A DNA stretch of 43,261 nucleotides from Pseudonocardia sp. Lineage in GTDB: Bacteria; Actinomycetota; Actinomycetes; Mycobacteriales; Pseudonocardiaceae. Shown here one piece after another: positions 22,500-30,510 of the stretch. Below the pieces are notes generated by a model. That model did no database searches and was not told the origin of the DNA. It saw nothing but the letters and a program-made list of their open reading frames with translations. The stretch spans positions 1 to 43,261 of the forward strand of contig JAKDNL010000005.1 of assembly GCA_030451825.1 (NCBI GenBank), given 5' to 3'. Both the position numbers and the translations under genes were made by a program. Numbering within the stretch: position 1 is the first letter of the stretch; each line of letters starts with the position of its first letter.

Positions 22500-24637
22500 T
22501 CACCGGCGTCGGCGTCGGAGAGGACCGGGAGCAGGTGCCCGAGGTCGGTGAGCCAGCCGCGCAGCACCCGGTGCAGTGCCTCCGCCCCGACCGGCTCGCC
22601 GGGCTCGGCCCAGGTGCAGGGGTAGAGCACGAAGGCGTCGTTCTGCGGTCCGCCCAGCCCGCCGTGTGACCCGACGTGCGGCTCGAACGGCGACGCGTCC
22701 TCGCGGACCGGGTCGTAGCGGCTGTTCACCATGATGTCGGCGCAGTGCGCGAAGCCGTCCACCCGCGCGACGAGCGCGGCCGCGTGCGGGCCGTAGGGCT
22801 CGAGCGGGTCCTCGCCGGTGACGACGCCGTCGGCGAGGCGGTGCGTGCCGTCGCGGCCCAGCACCATCGGGCCGTCCTCTTCACCGCGGACCAGCAGGAA
22901 ACCGACGCCCGGGTGGTCGACCAGACCGGGCAGCAGGTCCGGGTAGGCGCGCTCGATCCGCTCCAGCGACACCCGGTCGTCGACGTCGGTGAACGAGACC
23001 AGGGCCGTGTGCCCGGAGGCGAGCACGAGGACCTGCGGCGCGGCCCGGCTGGCCGGTGCGGGCTCCCCCGGCGGGGTACGTGCGGGGTCGCGGTCCGCGC
23101 GGGTGCGCCGCGCCGCCAGCATCCGGGCCACCGGGCCCACGCCGCTACCCGCCTCGGCCAGCGTCGCCCCGAGCTGCCAGCCGTCCGCGCTGAGCGGGCC
23201 GCGGACCGGTTCGGGCGGTTCCTCGTCGGACGGGTCCCCGTCGGGTTCCCCGCACAGCCGCCCGACCAGGTGCTCCACCGGCTCGCCGAACCGGTCGGTG
23301 AACGCCTGGCCCTGGGTTTGGCCGTGGTCGGAGAGCACCACCAGCTCGTAGGGCCGCGGCGCCAGCGCGGCGGCCCGGGCCAGCCGCCCGATCTGCTGGT
23401 CGATCGTGCGCAGGACGTGCATCGCGTCGGCCCGTTCGATACCGGAGTGGTGCGCGACCTCGTCGTAGCCGACGAAGTCGGCGTAGGCCACCGGGCGCCC
23501 GGCCAGCATGTCCTCGAGCAGCGCGGACACCAGCACGTCGCGGGCGACCACCGTCGTCCCCGCGCGGGCAAGCGGGTAGAGCCCGCCGCGGCGGATCCGC
23601 GGGCGGACGTCCGCGCGACGCTGCCGCGCCGCGTCGACGAGCTCGCGCACCACGTCGGCCAGGGCGGCGACGGCCGTGCGCACGCCGTTCACCGGGTTGG
23701 CGAAATAGGCGTAGTAGCCGGCGCCGATCCGGTCCGAGCGGACCCGCCCGCCGCGGGCGCGGGTCAGCAGCGGCACCGCGCTCAGGGTCAGGCTGACGTG
23801 CGCGGCGTCGCCGGTGAACAGGTTCCCGCGACCGGCGCCGTCCTGGCTGAGCAGGCCGTGCCCGTCGGAGTGGCGGCGCTCGATCTCCGCCGCGTCGCCC
23901 GGTGACGAGCAGGTGATGACCCGGCGACGGTCCTTGTCGTACCAGCGGAAGCCGACCACGTCGTCGTTGTCGCCGTGCAGGATGCCGCACTGGCTGGCGC
24001 CGGTCTGCGCGCTCCAGTCGGTATGCCAGTCCGACAGCTGGTGGCTTCCCTCGGTGAGCCAGCGGGCCAGCGTCGGCATCGTGCCGTCCCGGACCGCACG
24101 ACGCAGCGTCGGCAGGCCCAGGCCGTCGACCTGCAGGAACAGCACCCCCGGCGACGGCGACCCGCCGCCGGCGTCGTGGTGGTGGCGGGCCCGCCGCCCG
24201 GCACGGCGGAAGAAGATCTCGTCGGAGTCGATCGCGAGCAGCGCGCTGACCAGCGCCGTGGCCACCGCGGTGGCCAGGACGACGGCGAGCGCCTCGAACG
24301 GCCCGGCGAGCGTCACCCCCGGCACCACCGAGAACACCGCGACCACGGCCACCGACAGCAGCACCAGCCCGCCGAGCCCGAACGTGTAGACCGCGACCGG
24401 CAGCGCCACCCGCATCACCAGCGGCCAGACCACCGCGGCCAGCGCCCCGAGCAGCAGCGCGCACACCGGCGCCAGCCACCAGTGCTCCATGTCGAAGCCG
24501 GCCAGGGCGTCGTCGAGCACCCAGAGCGTCACGGTCGCGGTCAGCCAGACCAGCAGGACCCGGGCCAGCGACCGTCCGCCACGCACCAGCCGTCCGGGCC
24601 CGGGCCCTGTTCTCTGGCCGGAGCCAGGGGGCGTCAC
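22484..24637 (-). CDS. phage-holin-like membrane region fused to alkaline-phosphatase-superfamily phosphodiesterase
   Basis: 717 residues from the GTG at 24637, which overlaps the DedA stop by 4 bases; the 1,108-residue ORF start is a read-through. The N-terminal 140 residues hold four membrane segments (RVLLVWLTATVTLWVLDD to VLATAVATALVSALL), like the Phage_holin_4_2 fold. An extracytoplasmic or cytoplasmic phosphodiesterase domain follows, with VLFLQVDGLGLPTLRRAV (metal-binding Asp), SAQTGASQCGILHG (nucleophile region), ADFVGYDEVAHHSG, VVLSDHGQTQG (metal ligands) and VGSHGGLGGPQ. It probably hydrolyses a phosphodiester or phospholipid headgroup. It is the last gene of the MBL-DedA-phosphodiesterase operon, which suggests membrane-lipid turnover. 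Exact substrate unknown. Confidence 0.85.
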   Translation of the reverse strand: MTPPGSGQRTGPGPGRLVRGGRSLARVLLVWLTATVTLWVLDDALAGFDMEHWWLAPVCALLLGALAAVVWPLVMRVALPVAVYTFGLGGLVLLSVAVVAVFSVVPGVTLAGPFEALAVVLATAVATALVSALLAIDSDEIFFRRAGRRARHHHDAGGGSPSPGVLFLQVDGLGLPTLRRAVRDGTMPTLARWLTEGSHQLSDWHTDWSAQTGASQCGILHGDNDDVVGFRWYDKDRRRVITCSSPGDAAEIERRHSDGHGLLSQDGAGRGNLFTGDAAHVSLTLSAVPLLTRARGGRVRSDRIGAGYYAYFANPVNGVRTAVAALADVVRELVDAARQRRADVRPRIRRGGLYPLARAGTTVVARDVLVSALLEDMLAGRPVAYADFVGYDEVAHHSGIERADAMHVLRTIDQQIGRLARAAALAPRPYELVVLSDHGQTQGQAFTDRFGEPVEHLVGRLCGEPDGDPSDEEPPEPVRGPLSADGWQLGATLAEAGSGVGPVARMLAARRTRADRDPARTPPGEPAPASRAAPQVLVLASGHTALVSFTDVDDRVSLERIERAYPDLLPGLVDHPGVGFLLVRGEEDGPMVLGRDGTHRLADGVVTGEDPLEPYGPHAAALVARVDGFAHCADIMVNSRYDPVREDASPFEPHVGSHGGLGGPQNDAFVLYPCTWAEPGEPVGAEALHRVLRGWLTDLGHLLPVLSDADAGEARAS

Positions 24638-25272
24638 GAACGCTCCGGAGCCGCGGCGCCCGCGGGCTCCGCGGCGCGCCGGGACCGCCATCGCCCGATC
24701 AGCGCGGACACGCCTCCGATCAGCAGGACCAGCACCGTCGCGACGAGCGCGGCGACCAGCGGCGAGTCGAACAACCCGCCGGTGGCCACCCCGAGCACCC
24801 CGTAGAGCAGCGCCCAGAGCACGCTGCCGACCGCGGTGGCCGGTACCAGCAGGCGCCAGGACAGGCCCATCGCCGCGGCTGCGACCAGCACCGGGATCCG
24901 CCCGGCCGGCACGATCCGCCCGACTATCACGACCAGCCAGCCGCGCTCGGCGAACGTCGCGCGCATCCGCTCCAGCTTGTGCGGCGTCTGACCGCGGGTC
25001 AACCAGCCGATGACGGTCTCGCTGCCGGCCCGGGCGACCGCGAACGTCACCAGGTCCCCGGCCAGTGCAGCCACGGTGGAGATCAGCAGCACCAGCGGCA
25101 ACGACAGCGCCGCCGACGTCATCGCGACCGCGGCCGCCGCGCCGACCACGGCACCGGTCGGCACGATCGGCACGATCGAGCCGAGCAGCACGCCGCCCGC
25201 GACCACGAGGTAGCCGGCCCGCCCGGCCTCGGGTGTCAGCTCGGAGTCCAGCCAGCCGATCAGTGAGCTCAC
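24634..25272 (-). CDS. DedA/SNARE-associated family membrane protein
   Basis: A 212-residue DedA protein from the GTG at 25272 (SSLIGWLDSELTPEAG). It overlaps the MBL gene's stop and the next gene's start by 4 bases each. The family core is visible: GSIVPIVPTGAVVGAAAAV near the N-terminus, LAGDLVTFAVARAGSETVIGWLTRG, and the motif FAERGWLVVIVGRIVPAGRIPVLVAAAAMG, a variant of the DedA F-x-R-[FY]-x-P-x-x-R sequence. About five membrane or re-entrant segments are expected. Known DedA members act as lipid flippases (undecaprenyl phosphate, phosphatidylethanolamine). The neighbours, a metallohydrolase and a phosphodiesterase, fit a lipid-headgroup pathway. Confidence 0.87.
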   Translation of the reverse strand: MSSLIGWLDSELTPEAGRAGYLVVAGGVLLGSIVPIVPTGAVVGAAAAVAMTSAALSLPLVLLISTVAALAGDLVTFAVARAGSETVIGWLTRGQTPHKLERMRATFAERGWLVVIVGRIVPAGRIPVLVAAAAMGLSWRLLVPATAVGSVLWALLYGVLGVATGGLFDSPLVAALVATVLVLLIGGVSALIGRWRSRRAAEPAGAAAPERS

Positions 25273-26090
25273 CCGGCACGCTCCGACTCGACCGTCTCCC
25301 CCGGCGGCACGACCAGGACGTCGGTCGGGTGCCCGGCGGCCGTGACCGCGGCGGCGAACTCGTTCGGGGGCGCGACCAGCAGGTGTCGCATCTTCGCCCC
25401 GGCCGGGCCGGGCATCGCCGGCAGCCCGGTGACGGCCAGGGTCCCCCAGTGCACCGGCACCGCGACCCGCGGGCGCAGCCGGGCGACCGCGTCCGCGGCG
25501 CGGGCCGGGTCCAGGTGCCCGGGCCCCAGGTTCGGGCCCCAGCCCCACACCGGCAGCGCGGCCAGGTCGATCGGGCCCATCGCGGCGATGTCGTCCATGC
25601 CGTCGAACAGGCCGGTGTCGCCGGAGGCGTAGACACGCAGTCCGTCGGCCTCGAGCAGGTGCCCCATCGCCGACGACTGAGGACCGTGCGTGAGCCGCGG
25701 GCCCCACCGGTGACCGCTGTGGTCCGCCGGGACACCGGTGACCCGCAGGCCGCCGACGTCGCGCTGCTCACCGATGCCGAGCTCCTCGACCCGCGGCACG
25801 CCCTTGCCACTCAGCCAGGCCCCGGCGCCGCGCGGCACGACGACCCGGACGTCGCGGGGCAGCATCCGCAGCGAGCCCAGGTGCAGGTGGTCGGCGTGCA
25901 GGTGCGAGATCAGCACCAGGTCGACGTCGCGGACGTCGGAGGCCGCCACTCCGGGCACGACACGGCGCAACGGGCCGATCCGCGGCGTCAGCACGGGGTC
26001 GGTCAGCAGCACCCGCCCGCCCATCCGCAGCCGCACGGTGCTGTGGCCGAGGAAGCGCATCTCCGGCAGGTCCACGGGAGGAAGTATCAC
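25269..26090 (-). CDS. MBL-fold metallohydrolase (UlaG/NAPE-PLD-like)
   Basis: A 273-residue metallo-beta-lactamase-fold hydrolase. FLGHSTVRLRMGGRVLLTDPVL opens the fold, and the binuclear zinc motif is VLISHLHADHLHLG. Later ligands appear in VPADHSGHRWG, RVYASGDTGLFDG and AVPVHWGTL. The order (GHST, DPVL, HxHxDH, then H-W-G) resembles UlaG-type lactonases and NAPE-hydrolysing phospholipase D-like enzymes. The start is not certain: GTG at 26090 (used here) or the GTG five codons later. It is the first gene of a tightly overlapping operon with DedA and a membrane phosphodiesterase, which makes a phospholipid or lipid-carrier substrate likely; that is inference. Confidence 0.88.
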   Translation of the reverse strand: MILPPVDLPEMRFLGHSTVRLRMGGRVLLTDPVLTPRIGPLRRVVPGVAASDVRDVDLVLISHLHADHLHLGSLRMLPRDVRVVVPRGAGAWLSGKGVPRVEELGIGEQRDVGGLRVTGVPADHSGHRWGPRLTHGPQSSAMGHLLEADGLRVYASGDTGLFDGMDDIAAMGPIDLAALPVWGWGPNLGPGHLDPARAADAVARLRPRVAVPVHWGTLAVTGLPAMPGPAGAKMRHLLVAPPNEFAAAVTAAGHPTDVLVVPPGETVESERAG

Positions 26091-26141
26091 CCACCGGGCC
26101 GGTCCCCTGCTGCCCCGCCGACGTCCGCCCTGCGGGTGTCC

Positions 26142-26549
26142 CTAGCTCAACCCGAGCACCCGGTCCACCGCGACCTCCAGGACGACCCGGTGCGGGTTCT
26201 CCCGGGGGACCCGGTAGCGGCGGGCGTAGCGCTCCTCCGCATCGCGGACGGCGTCGCCGCCGGAGCGCACGACGGCCCGGCCCTCGAGCGTCGACCAGCG
26301 CCGTCCCTCGACCTGGGAGACGGCCACGCGCAGCCCCTCGTCGCCGGCCGCGGCCACGTTGCGGGCCTTCTGCGAGCCGTCCCGGCAGATCACGCGGACG
26401 ATCTCCTGGTCCACGTCGACGGTCGCGCCGACCGGGACGACGTGTGGGGTGCCGTCCGGGCGCAACGTCACCAGCGTGCACAGGTGCCGCTCGGTCCAGA
26501 ACTCACGCCACTCGTCGGACACACCGTCGGACAACCGTCTCGCCGTCAT
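26142..26549 (-). CDS. PPOX-class, probably F420-dependent, oxidoreductase (FDOR-B)
   Basis: A small split-barrel flavoprotein of 135 residues, the usual size. Landmarks: [25 protein letters not shown] at the N-terminus, [19 protein letters not shown], the strand [15 protein letters not shown], and [23 protein letters not shown]. The pattern [13 protein letters not shown] with SQKARN fits the F420-binding FDOR-B group common in actinobacteria, rather than FMN-type pyridoxamine phosphate oxidase. It lies 51 bases before the MBL operon in the same direction and may be its leading gene. Substrate unknown. Confidence 0.83.
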   Translation of the reverse strand: MTARRLSDGVSDEWREFWTERHLCTLVTLRPDGTPHVVPVGATVDVDQEIVRVICRDGSQKARNVAAAGDEGLRVAVSQVEGRRWSTLEGRAVVRSGGDAVRDAEERYARRYRVPRENPHRVVLEVAVDRVLGLS

Positions 26550-26741
26550 GCCCGCATCCTCTCCGGCCCCACCCCGGTCTCGCCGCCGGGCACGCCGTCC
26601 CGACGACCACGCTCCGCGACTCCACCCGCCCGGGCGATGCCCCGACGGGTGACATCCGCGCCGATCATGACCGCCTCGTTCTAACTTTCCGCAGTCACTC
26701 CGACCTCATCGGTCACATTCCTCACTCTAGGGAGCATTCTC

Positions 26742-27320
26742 ATGACCTCTCGCACCCTCGCCCGTCTCGCCGGGACCTCCGCCGCCGTCGTCGTCACCGC
26801 GGCTCTGGCGGTCGTCCCCTTGGCCGGGGTCGCGAGCGCGGCACCGGCGGTGGACGACCAGAACTGCGCGGACTTCTCCAGCCGGCAGGAGGCCCAGCAG
26901 CACTACGACGACGACACCAGCGACCCCGACGGGCTCGACGACGACAACGACGACGAGGCCTGCGAGAAGCACAACTACGGCTCGACCGGCGGCCAGACGT
27001 CCGCGACCGGCGACCCGGAAGAATCCGACTCCGGCGACCAGGCCGGCGGCGACCAGCGCTCCGGCGGCGACCAGGGCGGCACGGCGCAGGGGGCGGCAGC
27101 ATCCGACACCGGCTCCTCGTCGGGTTCGGACGACCAGGTGGGCACCACGCCGGTCGGCAGCGTGGACGCCGGGGACGGCAGTGCGGTCGCCGCCGGACCC
27201 TCCGAACCGGCCGACGACGACCCGATGATCTTCATCCTCGGCGGCTTCGGTGCGCTCGCCGCCACCGGCGCGGCGGCCGCGGTCTGGAACACCCGCCGCT
27301 CCGGCATCTCCCGCCGGTGA
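26742..27320 (+). CDS. secreted Excalibur-domain protein with C-terminal membrane anchor
   Basis: A 192-residue surface protein. An N-terminal signal peptide (ARLAGTSAAVVVTAALAVVPLAGVASAA) ends near residue 34. The Excalibur Ca2+-binding motif follows: QNCADFSSRQEAQQHYDDD, then DPDGLDDDNDDEACE. A long acidic Gly/Ser/Asp linker leads to a hydrophobic segment (MIFILGGFGALAATGAAAAVW) and a basic tail NTRRSGISRR. This is the layout of a cell-wall sorting signal, but no clear LPxTG- or LAxTG-type pentapeptide is seen before the segment (PADDD precedes it). The start has AGGGAG 8 bases upstream, and TAACTT upstream could be a -10. Its stop overlaps the sortase GTG by 4 bases, so it is probably that enzyme's dedicated partner. 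Confidence 0.85.
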   Translation: MTSRTLARLAGTSAAVVVTAALAVVPLAGVASAAPAVDDQNCADFSSRQEAQQHYDDDTSDPDGLDDDNDDEACEKHNYGSTGGQTSATGDPEESDSGDQAGGDQRSGGDQGGTAQGAAASDTGSSSGSDDQVGTTPVGSVDAGDGSAVAAGPSEPADDDPMIFILGGFGALAATGAAAAVWNTRRSGISRR

Positions 27321-27922
27321 TCACCGGGCCGGGCGTCGGGCGGCGGGCGTCCTGTGCGGTGCTCGCGGTCGGGGTGCTGCTGCTCGTCCCGGCGACGATC
27401 CCGCCGGACGCGGTCGGCGGCACCGTCGCGGCGATCCCCGCCGGAACGGCCCGCCCGGCCGCGGCGCCGCTCCCGGCGGCGGCGCCGGTCCGGGTCCGGT
27501 CGGCGGCGATCGGCCTGGACAGCGCGATGATCCCGCTCGGCCTCGACCCCGCAGGTGCCCTCGACGTCCCGCCGGACGGCACGGCGACCGGCTGGTACAC
27601 CGGCGGCCCGGCACCGGGGCAGCTCGGCCCGGCCGTACTGGCGGCGCACGTCGACTGGGACCACCGGCTCGGGCCGTTCGCGCACCTGCGCGCGCTGGAG
27701 CCCGGCGACCTGGTCGAGGTGGACCGGGCGGACGGGCGGCGGGCGACATTCGAGGTGCAGGCCGTGCGCCGCTACCCGAAGGACCGGTTCCCGACCGACG
27801 CGGTCTACGGCGACCTGCCACGCGCAGGCCTGCGCCTGGTCACCTGCGGCGGGGCGTTCGACCGCGGTGCGCACAGCTACGACGACAACATCGTCGCGTT
27901 CGCGGCGCTCGTCACGCCCTGA
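27317..27922 (+). CDS. class E/F sortase
   Basis: A 201-residue sortase from the GTG at 27317, overlapping the Excalibur gene (GTGA). An N-terminal hydrophobic anchor (CAVLAVGVLLLVPATIPP) is followed by an Ala/Pro-rich stalk. The catalytic domain runs from RVRSAAIGLDSAMIPLGL, through WYTGGPAPGQLGPAVLAAHVDW with His111, to LRLVTCGGAFDRG with Cys177 and HSYDDNIVAFA at the end. The His/Cys pair and the LVTCGG-FD signature are those of actinobacterial class E/F sortases. It would cleave and attach, or process, the upstream Excalibur protein at the cell surface. The recognition sequence in that partner is not canonical. Confidence 0.88.
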   Translation: MITGPGVGRRASCAVLAVGVLLLVPATIPPDAVGGTVAAIPAGTARPAAAPLPAAAPVRVRSAAIGLDSAMIPLGLDPAGALDVPPDGTATGWYTGGPAPGQLGPAVLAAHVDWDHRLGPFAHLRALEPGDLVEVDRADGRRATFEVQAVRRYPKDRFPTDAVYGDLPRAGLRLVTCGGAFDRGAHSYDDNIVAFAALVTP

Positions 27923-27971
27923 GCGCGGCGGCACGGGTACCCGGCCGTGCGCCCGGCCCCGGCTCCCACCG

Positions 27972-28000
27972 GACGCCCGGCGGATGCCGCGCCGGGCGTC
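27972..28000. terminator. 10-bp hairpin between convergent sortase and HTH-citrate synthase genes
   Basis: GACGCCCGGC-N9-GCCGGGCGTC is a perfect 10-bp stem that reaches into the stop codon of the minus-strand gene. It could terminate both transcripts. Confidence 0.55.
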
Positions 28001-29264
28001 AGTCCGGGCGGGGCCCCACGTAGACCCCGGCCGGGCGGAAACGCAGCCCCGGCTCGCGGTACTCCTCCAGCGCGTGCGCGACCCACCCCACCGTCCGGGC
28101 CACCGCGAACATCGCTTCGCCCGCGTCCGCGCGCAGGTGGTGGGCGTGCAGGAACGCGGCTAGGGCGAGATCGACGTTCGGCTCCGGCGACGGGCCCCTC
28201 GCCATCCCCGCAACGACGGCGTCCACCGCGGTCAGCACACGCTCCGCCGTCGGGTCCTCCCGCAGCAGCGCGAACAGGACCTGCGCCCGGGGGTCCGGAC
28301 CGCGGTAGATCCGGTGCCCGAACCCCGGGACCCGCACTCCGGCGCGCAGCCGATCCCCCAGCGCGGCGACCGGGTCGTCCATCGCCTCGGCGAGGAACCG
28401 GTGGGCGAGGCTGCTGACCAGGCCGTGATCGCGGCCGTCGAGTGCCCCCAGACCCGCCGAGACGACGGCGTGCACGTCCGCGCGGGCACTCGCGGCGACC
28501 CGGGCGGCGACCGTCGACACGGCCAGGCCGTGGTCGGCCAGCAGCACGAGCGCCGCGTCGAGCAGCCGGATCGGTCCCGGGCCGGTGGATGCCGGAGCCG
28601 TCGTCGCCGTCCTGTGCGACCCCGGCATCTTCGGCGCCGGCCGGACCAGCACCGGCCACAGCCGATCGGCGATCGGACCCGGTGTGGCGTCGGCGGCCGG
28701 TCGCTCCCGATCGCCGCACCCCGTCCGCGGCGCGGCGGCCAGGGCGGCGATCGTCGTCCCCAGCAGGGCGGCGGCGGTCCGGGTCACCGCCACCTCGGAG
28801 ATGTCGGCGCGCAGGGGGTCGGCGGCGGCCTGGGCGGCCACGGCGACGCGGATCCGGTCGGTCAGCCGCGCCCCCGACGGCAGCGCCGCGAGCGTCCCGC
28901 GGGCCACCTCCAGCAGCCCAGGATCGGCACGGAACTCCGGCGGATCCGACGTCTCCCAGAGCAGCCCGGCGACCTCCTCCAGCGACCCGCTCCGCGCCAG
29001 GTCCCCGGCGTGCACGCCCCGGTAGTACGGGCCGCCGTCGCCGAGCAGTGAGATCGACGTGCGGATCCGCTCGACCGACCCGGAGGGCTCCCCGGCCTCG
29101 CGCCCGCGCGCGGCGAGACCCTCGACCTCGTCCTGGGCGAACCGGCTCCCCCGCCGCTGCGCGCTGCGCACGCTCGTCAGCATCCCGCGGCTGACGTAGG
29201 CGTACACGGTCTCGCGCTTCACACCGAGCCGCTCGGCCGTCTCGGCGACCGTCAAGTACTGCAC
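27999..29264 (-). CDS. citrate synthase-like protein with N-terminal helix-turn-helix
   Basis: 421 residues from the GTG at 29264, with AGGGGG 4 bases upstream; the 1,244-residue ORF start is a read-through. Residues 1-30 form a MerR/excisionase-type HTH (YLTVAETAERLGVKRETVYAYVSRGML). A citrate-synthase fold follows: SISLLGDGGPYYRGVHAGDLA, SGSLEEVAGLLW, then VPGFGHRIYRGPDPRAQVL with an active-site His and a C-terminal RFRPAGVYVGPRPD. The helix that in citrate synthases reads GPLHGGA is not obvious; here the region is SAGLGALDGRDHGLVS, so catalysis is uncertain. It may be a metabolite-sensing regulator of the divergent citrate synthase or a DNA-binding enzyme. The palindromes in the shared promoter support autoregulation. 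Confidence 0.85.
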   Translation of the reverse strand: MQYLTVAETAERLGVKRETVYAYVSRGMLTSVRSAQRRGSRFAQDEVEGLAARGREAGEPSGSVERIRTSISLLGDGGPYYRGVHAGDLARSGSLEEVAGLLWETSDPPEFRADPGLLEVARGTLAALPSGARLTDRIRVAVAAQAAADPLRADISEVAVTRTAAALLGTTIAALAAAPRTGCGDRERPAADATPGPIADRLWPVLVRPAPKMPGSHRTATTAPASTGPGPIRLLDAALVLLADHGLAVSTVAARVAASARADVHAVVSAGLGALDGRDHGLVSSLAHRFLAEAMDDPVAALGDRLRAGVRVPGFGHRIYRGPDPRAQVLFALLREDPTAERVLTAVDAVVAGMARGPSPEPNVDLALAAFLHAHHLRADAGEAMFAVARTVGWVAHALEEYREPGLRFRPAGVYVGPRPD

Positions 29265-29286
29265 CGCACCCCCTGCGACCTGCGAC

Positions 29287-29321
29287 GTTGATCCCGTCAA
29301 CATGCATTGGATCAATATTGA
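29287..29321. promoter_or_regulatory. AT-rich palindromic operator region between the divergent citrate-synthase genes
   Basis: Two dyads stand out from the GC-rich background: GTTGA-TCCCG-TCAAC (29287-29301) and the perfect TCAATATTGA (29312-29321). TTGATCC and GGATCAA (29288-29294, 29309-29315) form a larger dyad linking them. The half-site TTGA recurs. These are likely binding sites for the HTH of the adjacent minus-strand protein and overlap both promoters. Confidence 0.6.
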
Positions 29322-29354
29322 CGATTCCATCGTGATGGTCGCACAGTGACCGGC

Positions 29355-30509
29355 ATGACCACCACGACAACCGGGCCCGAGGCGATCCCCTCCGGGCTGC
29401 GCGGCGTCGTCGTCACCTCCACCGGGATCGGGGACGTGCGCGGCGACGAGGGCTTCTTCCACTACCGGCAGTACTCCGCGGTCGATCTCGCGCGGACTCG
29501 CACGTTCGAGGACGTGTGGTTCCTGTTCGTGCACGGGCGCCTGCCCTCGCGCACGGAGCGGGACGCCTTCGCCGCCGAGGTCGCGCCGCTTCGGGTACTC
29601 CCGGACCAGCTCCGTGAGGTGCTGCCCGCGATCGCCGCCGCCGGCGGGGAGCTGAACCCCCTGGCCGGCCTGCGCACCGCGCTCTCGCTGCTCACCGCAG
29701 CTCGCGGGATGCCCGCGACCTGGGACGCCGGGCCGGAGCGTCGCCGCGCGGACGCGCTGGCCGTCAGCGCCGTGACCCCGACCATCCTGGCGGCGCTGCA
29801 CCGGCTGCGCCGCGGCGAGCAGCCGCTCGAACCGCGCCCCGACCTGGCCGCGGCCGCGAACTGGCTGTACCTGCTCACCGGCCGCGAACCCGACCCGGCG
29901 CACGCGCGAGCCGTCGAGCAGTACCTGGTGAGCACCGTCGACCACGGTTTCAACGCCTCGACGTTCACCGCCCGGGTGGTCGCCTCGACCGGCGCCGACG
30001 TCGTCTCCGCGGTGGCGGCGGCGATCGGGGCGTTCTCCGGTCCGCTGCACGGCGGCGCGCCGGACCGCGCCCTGGACGGCCTCGACGAGATCGGCGACGG
30101 CTCGCCCGAGGAATGGGTCCGGGCCCGGGTCGGCGCCGGCGAGCGGGTGATGGGGTTCGGACACGCGGTCTACCGGACCCGCGACCCGCGCGCGGGTCTG
30201 CTGCGCGACATCGCCCAGGAGCTCGGCGGCCCGCTGGTCGACCGCGCCATGGACGTCGAGGACCGGGTCGTCGCGACGCTTGCCGAGCTGAAGCCGGGCC
30301 GCCCGCTGTACGCCAACGTCGAGTTCTACGCAGGCGTGGTGATGGAGCTGTGCGGCGTCCCGCGCTCGATGTTCACCCCGACGTTCGCGGTGACCCGGGT
30401 CGTCGGGTGGACCGCGCACGTCCTGGAGCAGGCAGAGGAGCGACGCCTGATCCGGCCGTCGGCACGCTACGTCGGGCCACCCCCGCCGGAGCCGGTGCCC
30501 GCTCCCTGA
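29355..30509 (+). CDS. citrate/2-methylcitrate synthase (CitA-like)
   Basis: A 384-residue citrate-synthase-family enzyme condensing oxaloacetate with acetyl- or propionyl-CoA. It resembles the short actinobacterial citrate synthase 2 type: GLRGVVVTSTGIGDV, HYRQYSAVDLARTRTFEDVWFL, STVDHGFNASTFTARVVASTGAD, the first catalytic His in GAFSGPLHGGAP, the second in VMGFGHAVYRTRDPRAG, then YANVEFYAGVVMELCGVP and SARYVGPPPPEP. All these motifs are intact, unlike in its divergent HTH-bearing neighbour. ATG at 29355 is used; GTG at 29346 would add three residues. Control by the neighbour through the 29287-29321 palindromes is inferred. Whether it uses acetyl- or propionyl-CoA cannot be read from the sequence. 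Confidence 0.88.
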   Translation: MTTTTTGPEAIPSGLRGVVVTSTGIGDVRGDEGFFHYRQYSAVDLARTRTFEDVWFLFVHGRLPSRTERDAFAAEVAPLRVLPDQLREVLPAIAAAGGELNPLAGLRTALSLLTAARGMPATWDAGPERRRADALAVSAVTPTILAALHRLRRGEQPLEPRPDLAAAANWLYLLTGREPDPAHARAVEQYLVSTVDHGFNASTFTARVVASTGADVVSAVAAAIGAFSGPLHGGAPDRALDGLDEIGDGSPEEWVRARVGAGERVMGFGHAVYRTRDPRAGLLRDIAQELGGPLVDRAMDVEDRVVATLAELKPGRPLYANVEFYAGVVMELCGVPRSMFTPTFAVTRVVGWTAHVLEQAEERRLIRPSARYVGPPPPEPVPAP

Positions 30510-30510
30510 C

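Noticed and set aside
22484-25810. 1,108-residue minus ORF
   Set aside because: Residues before the GTG at 24637 are antisense or out of frame to the MBL and DedA genes, which have clear domains in their own frames.
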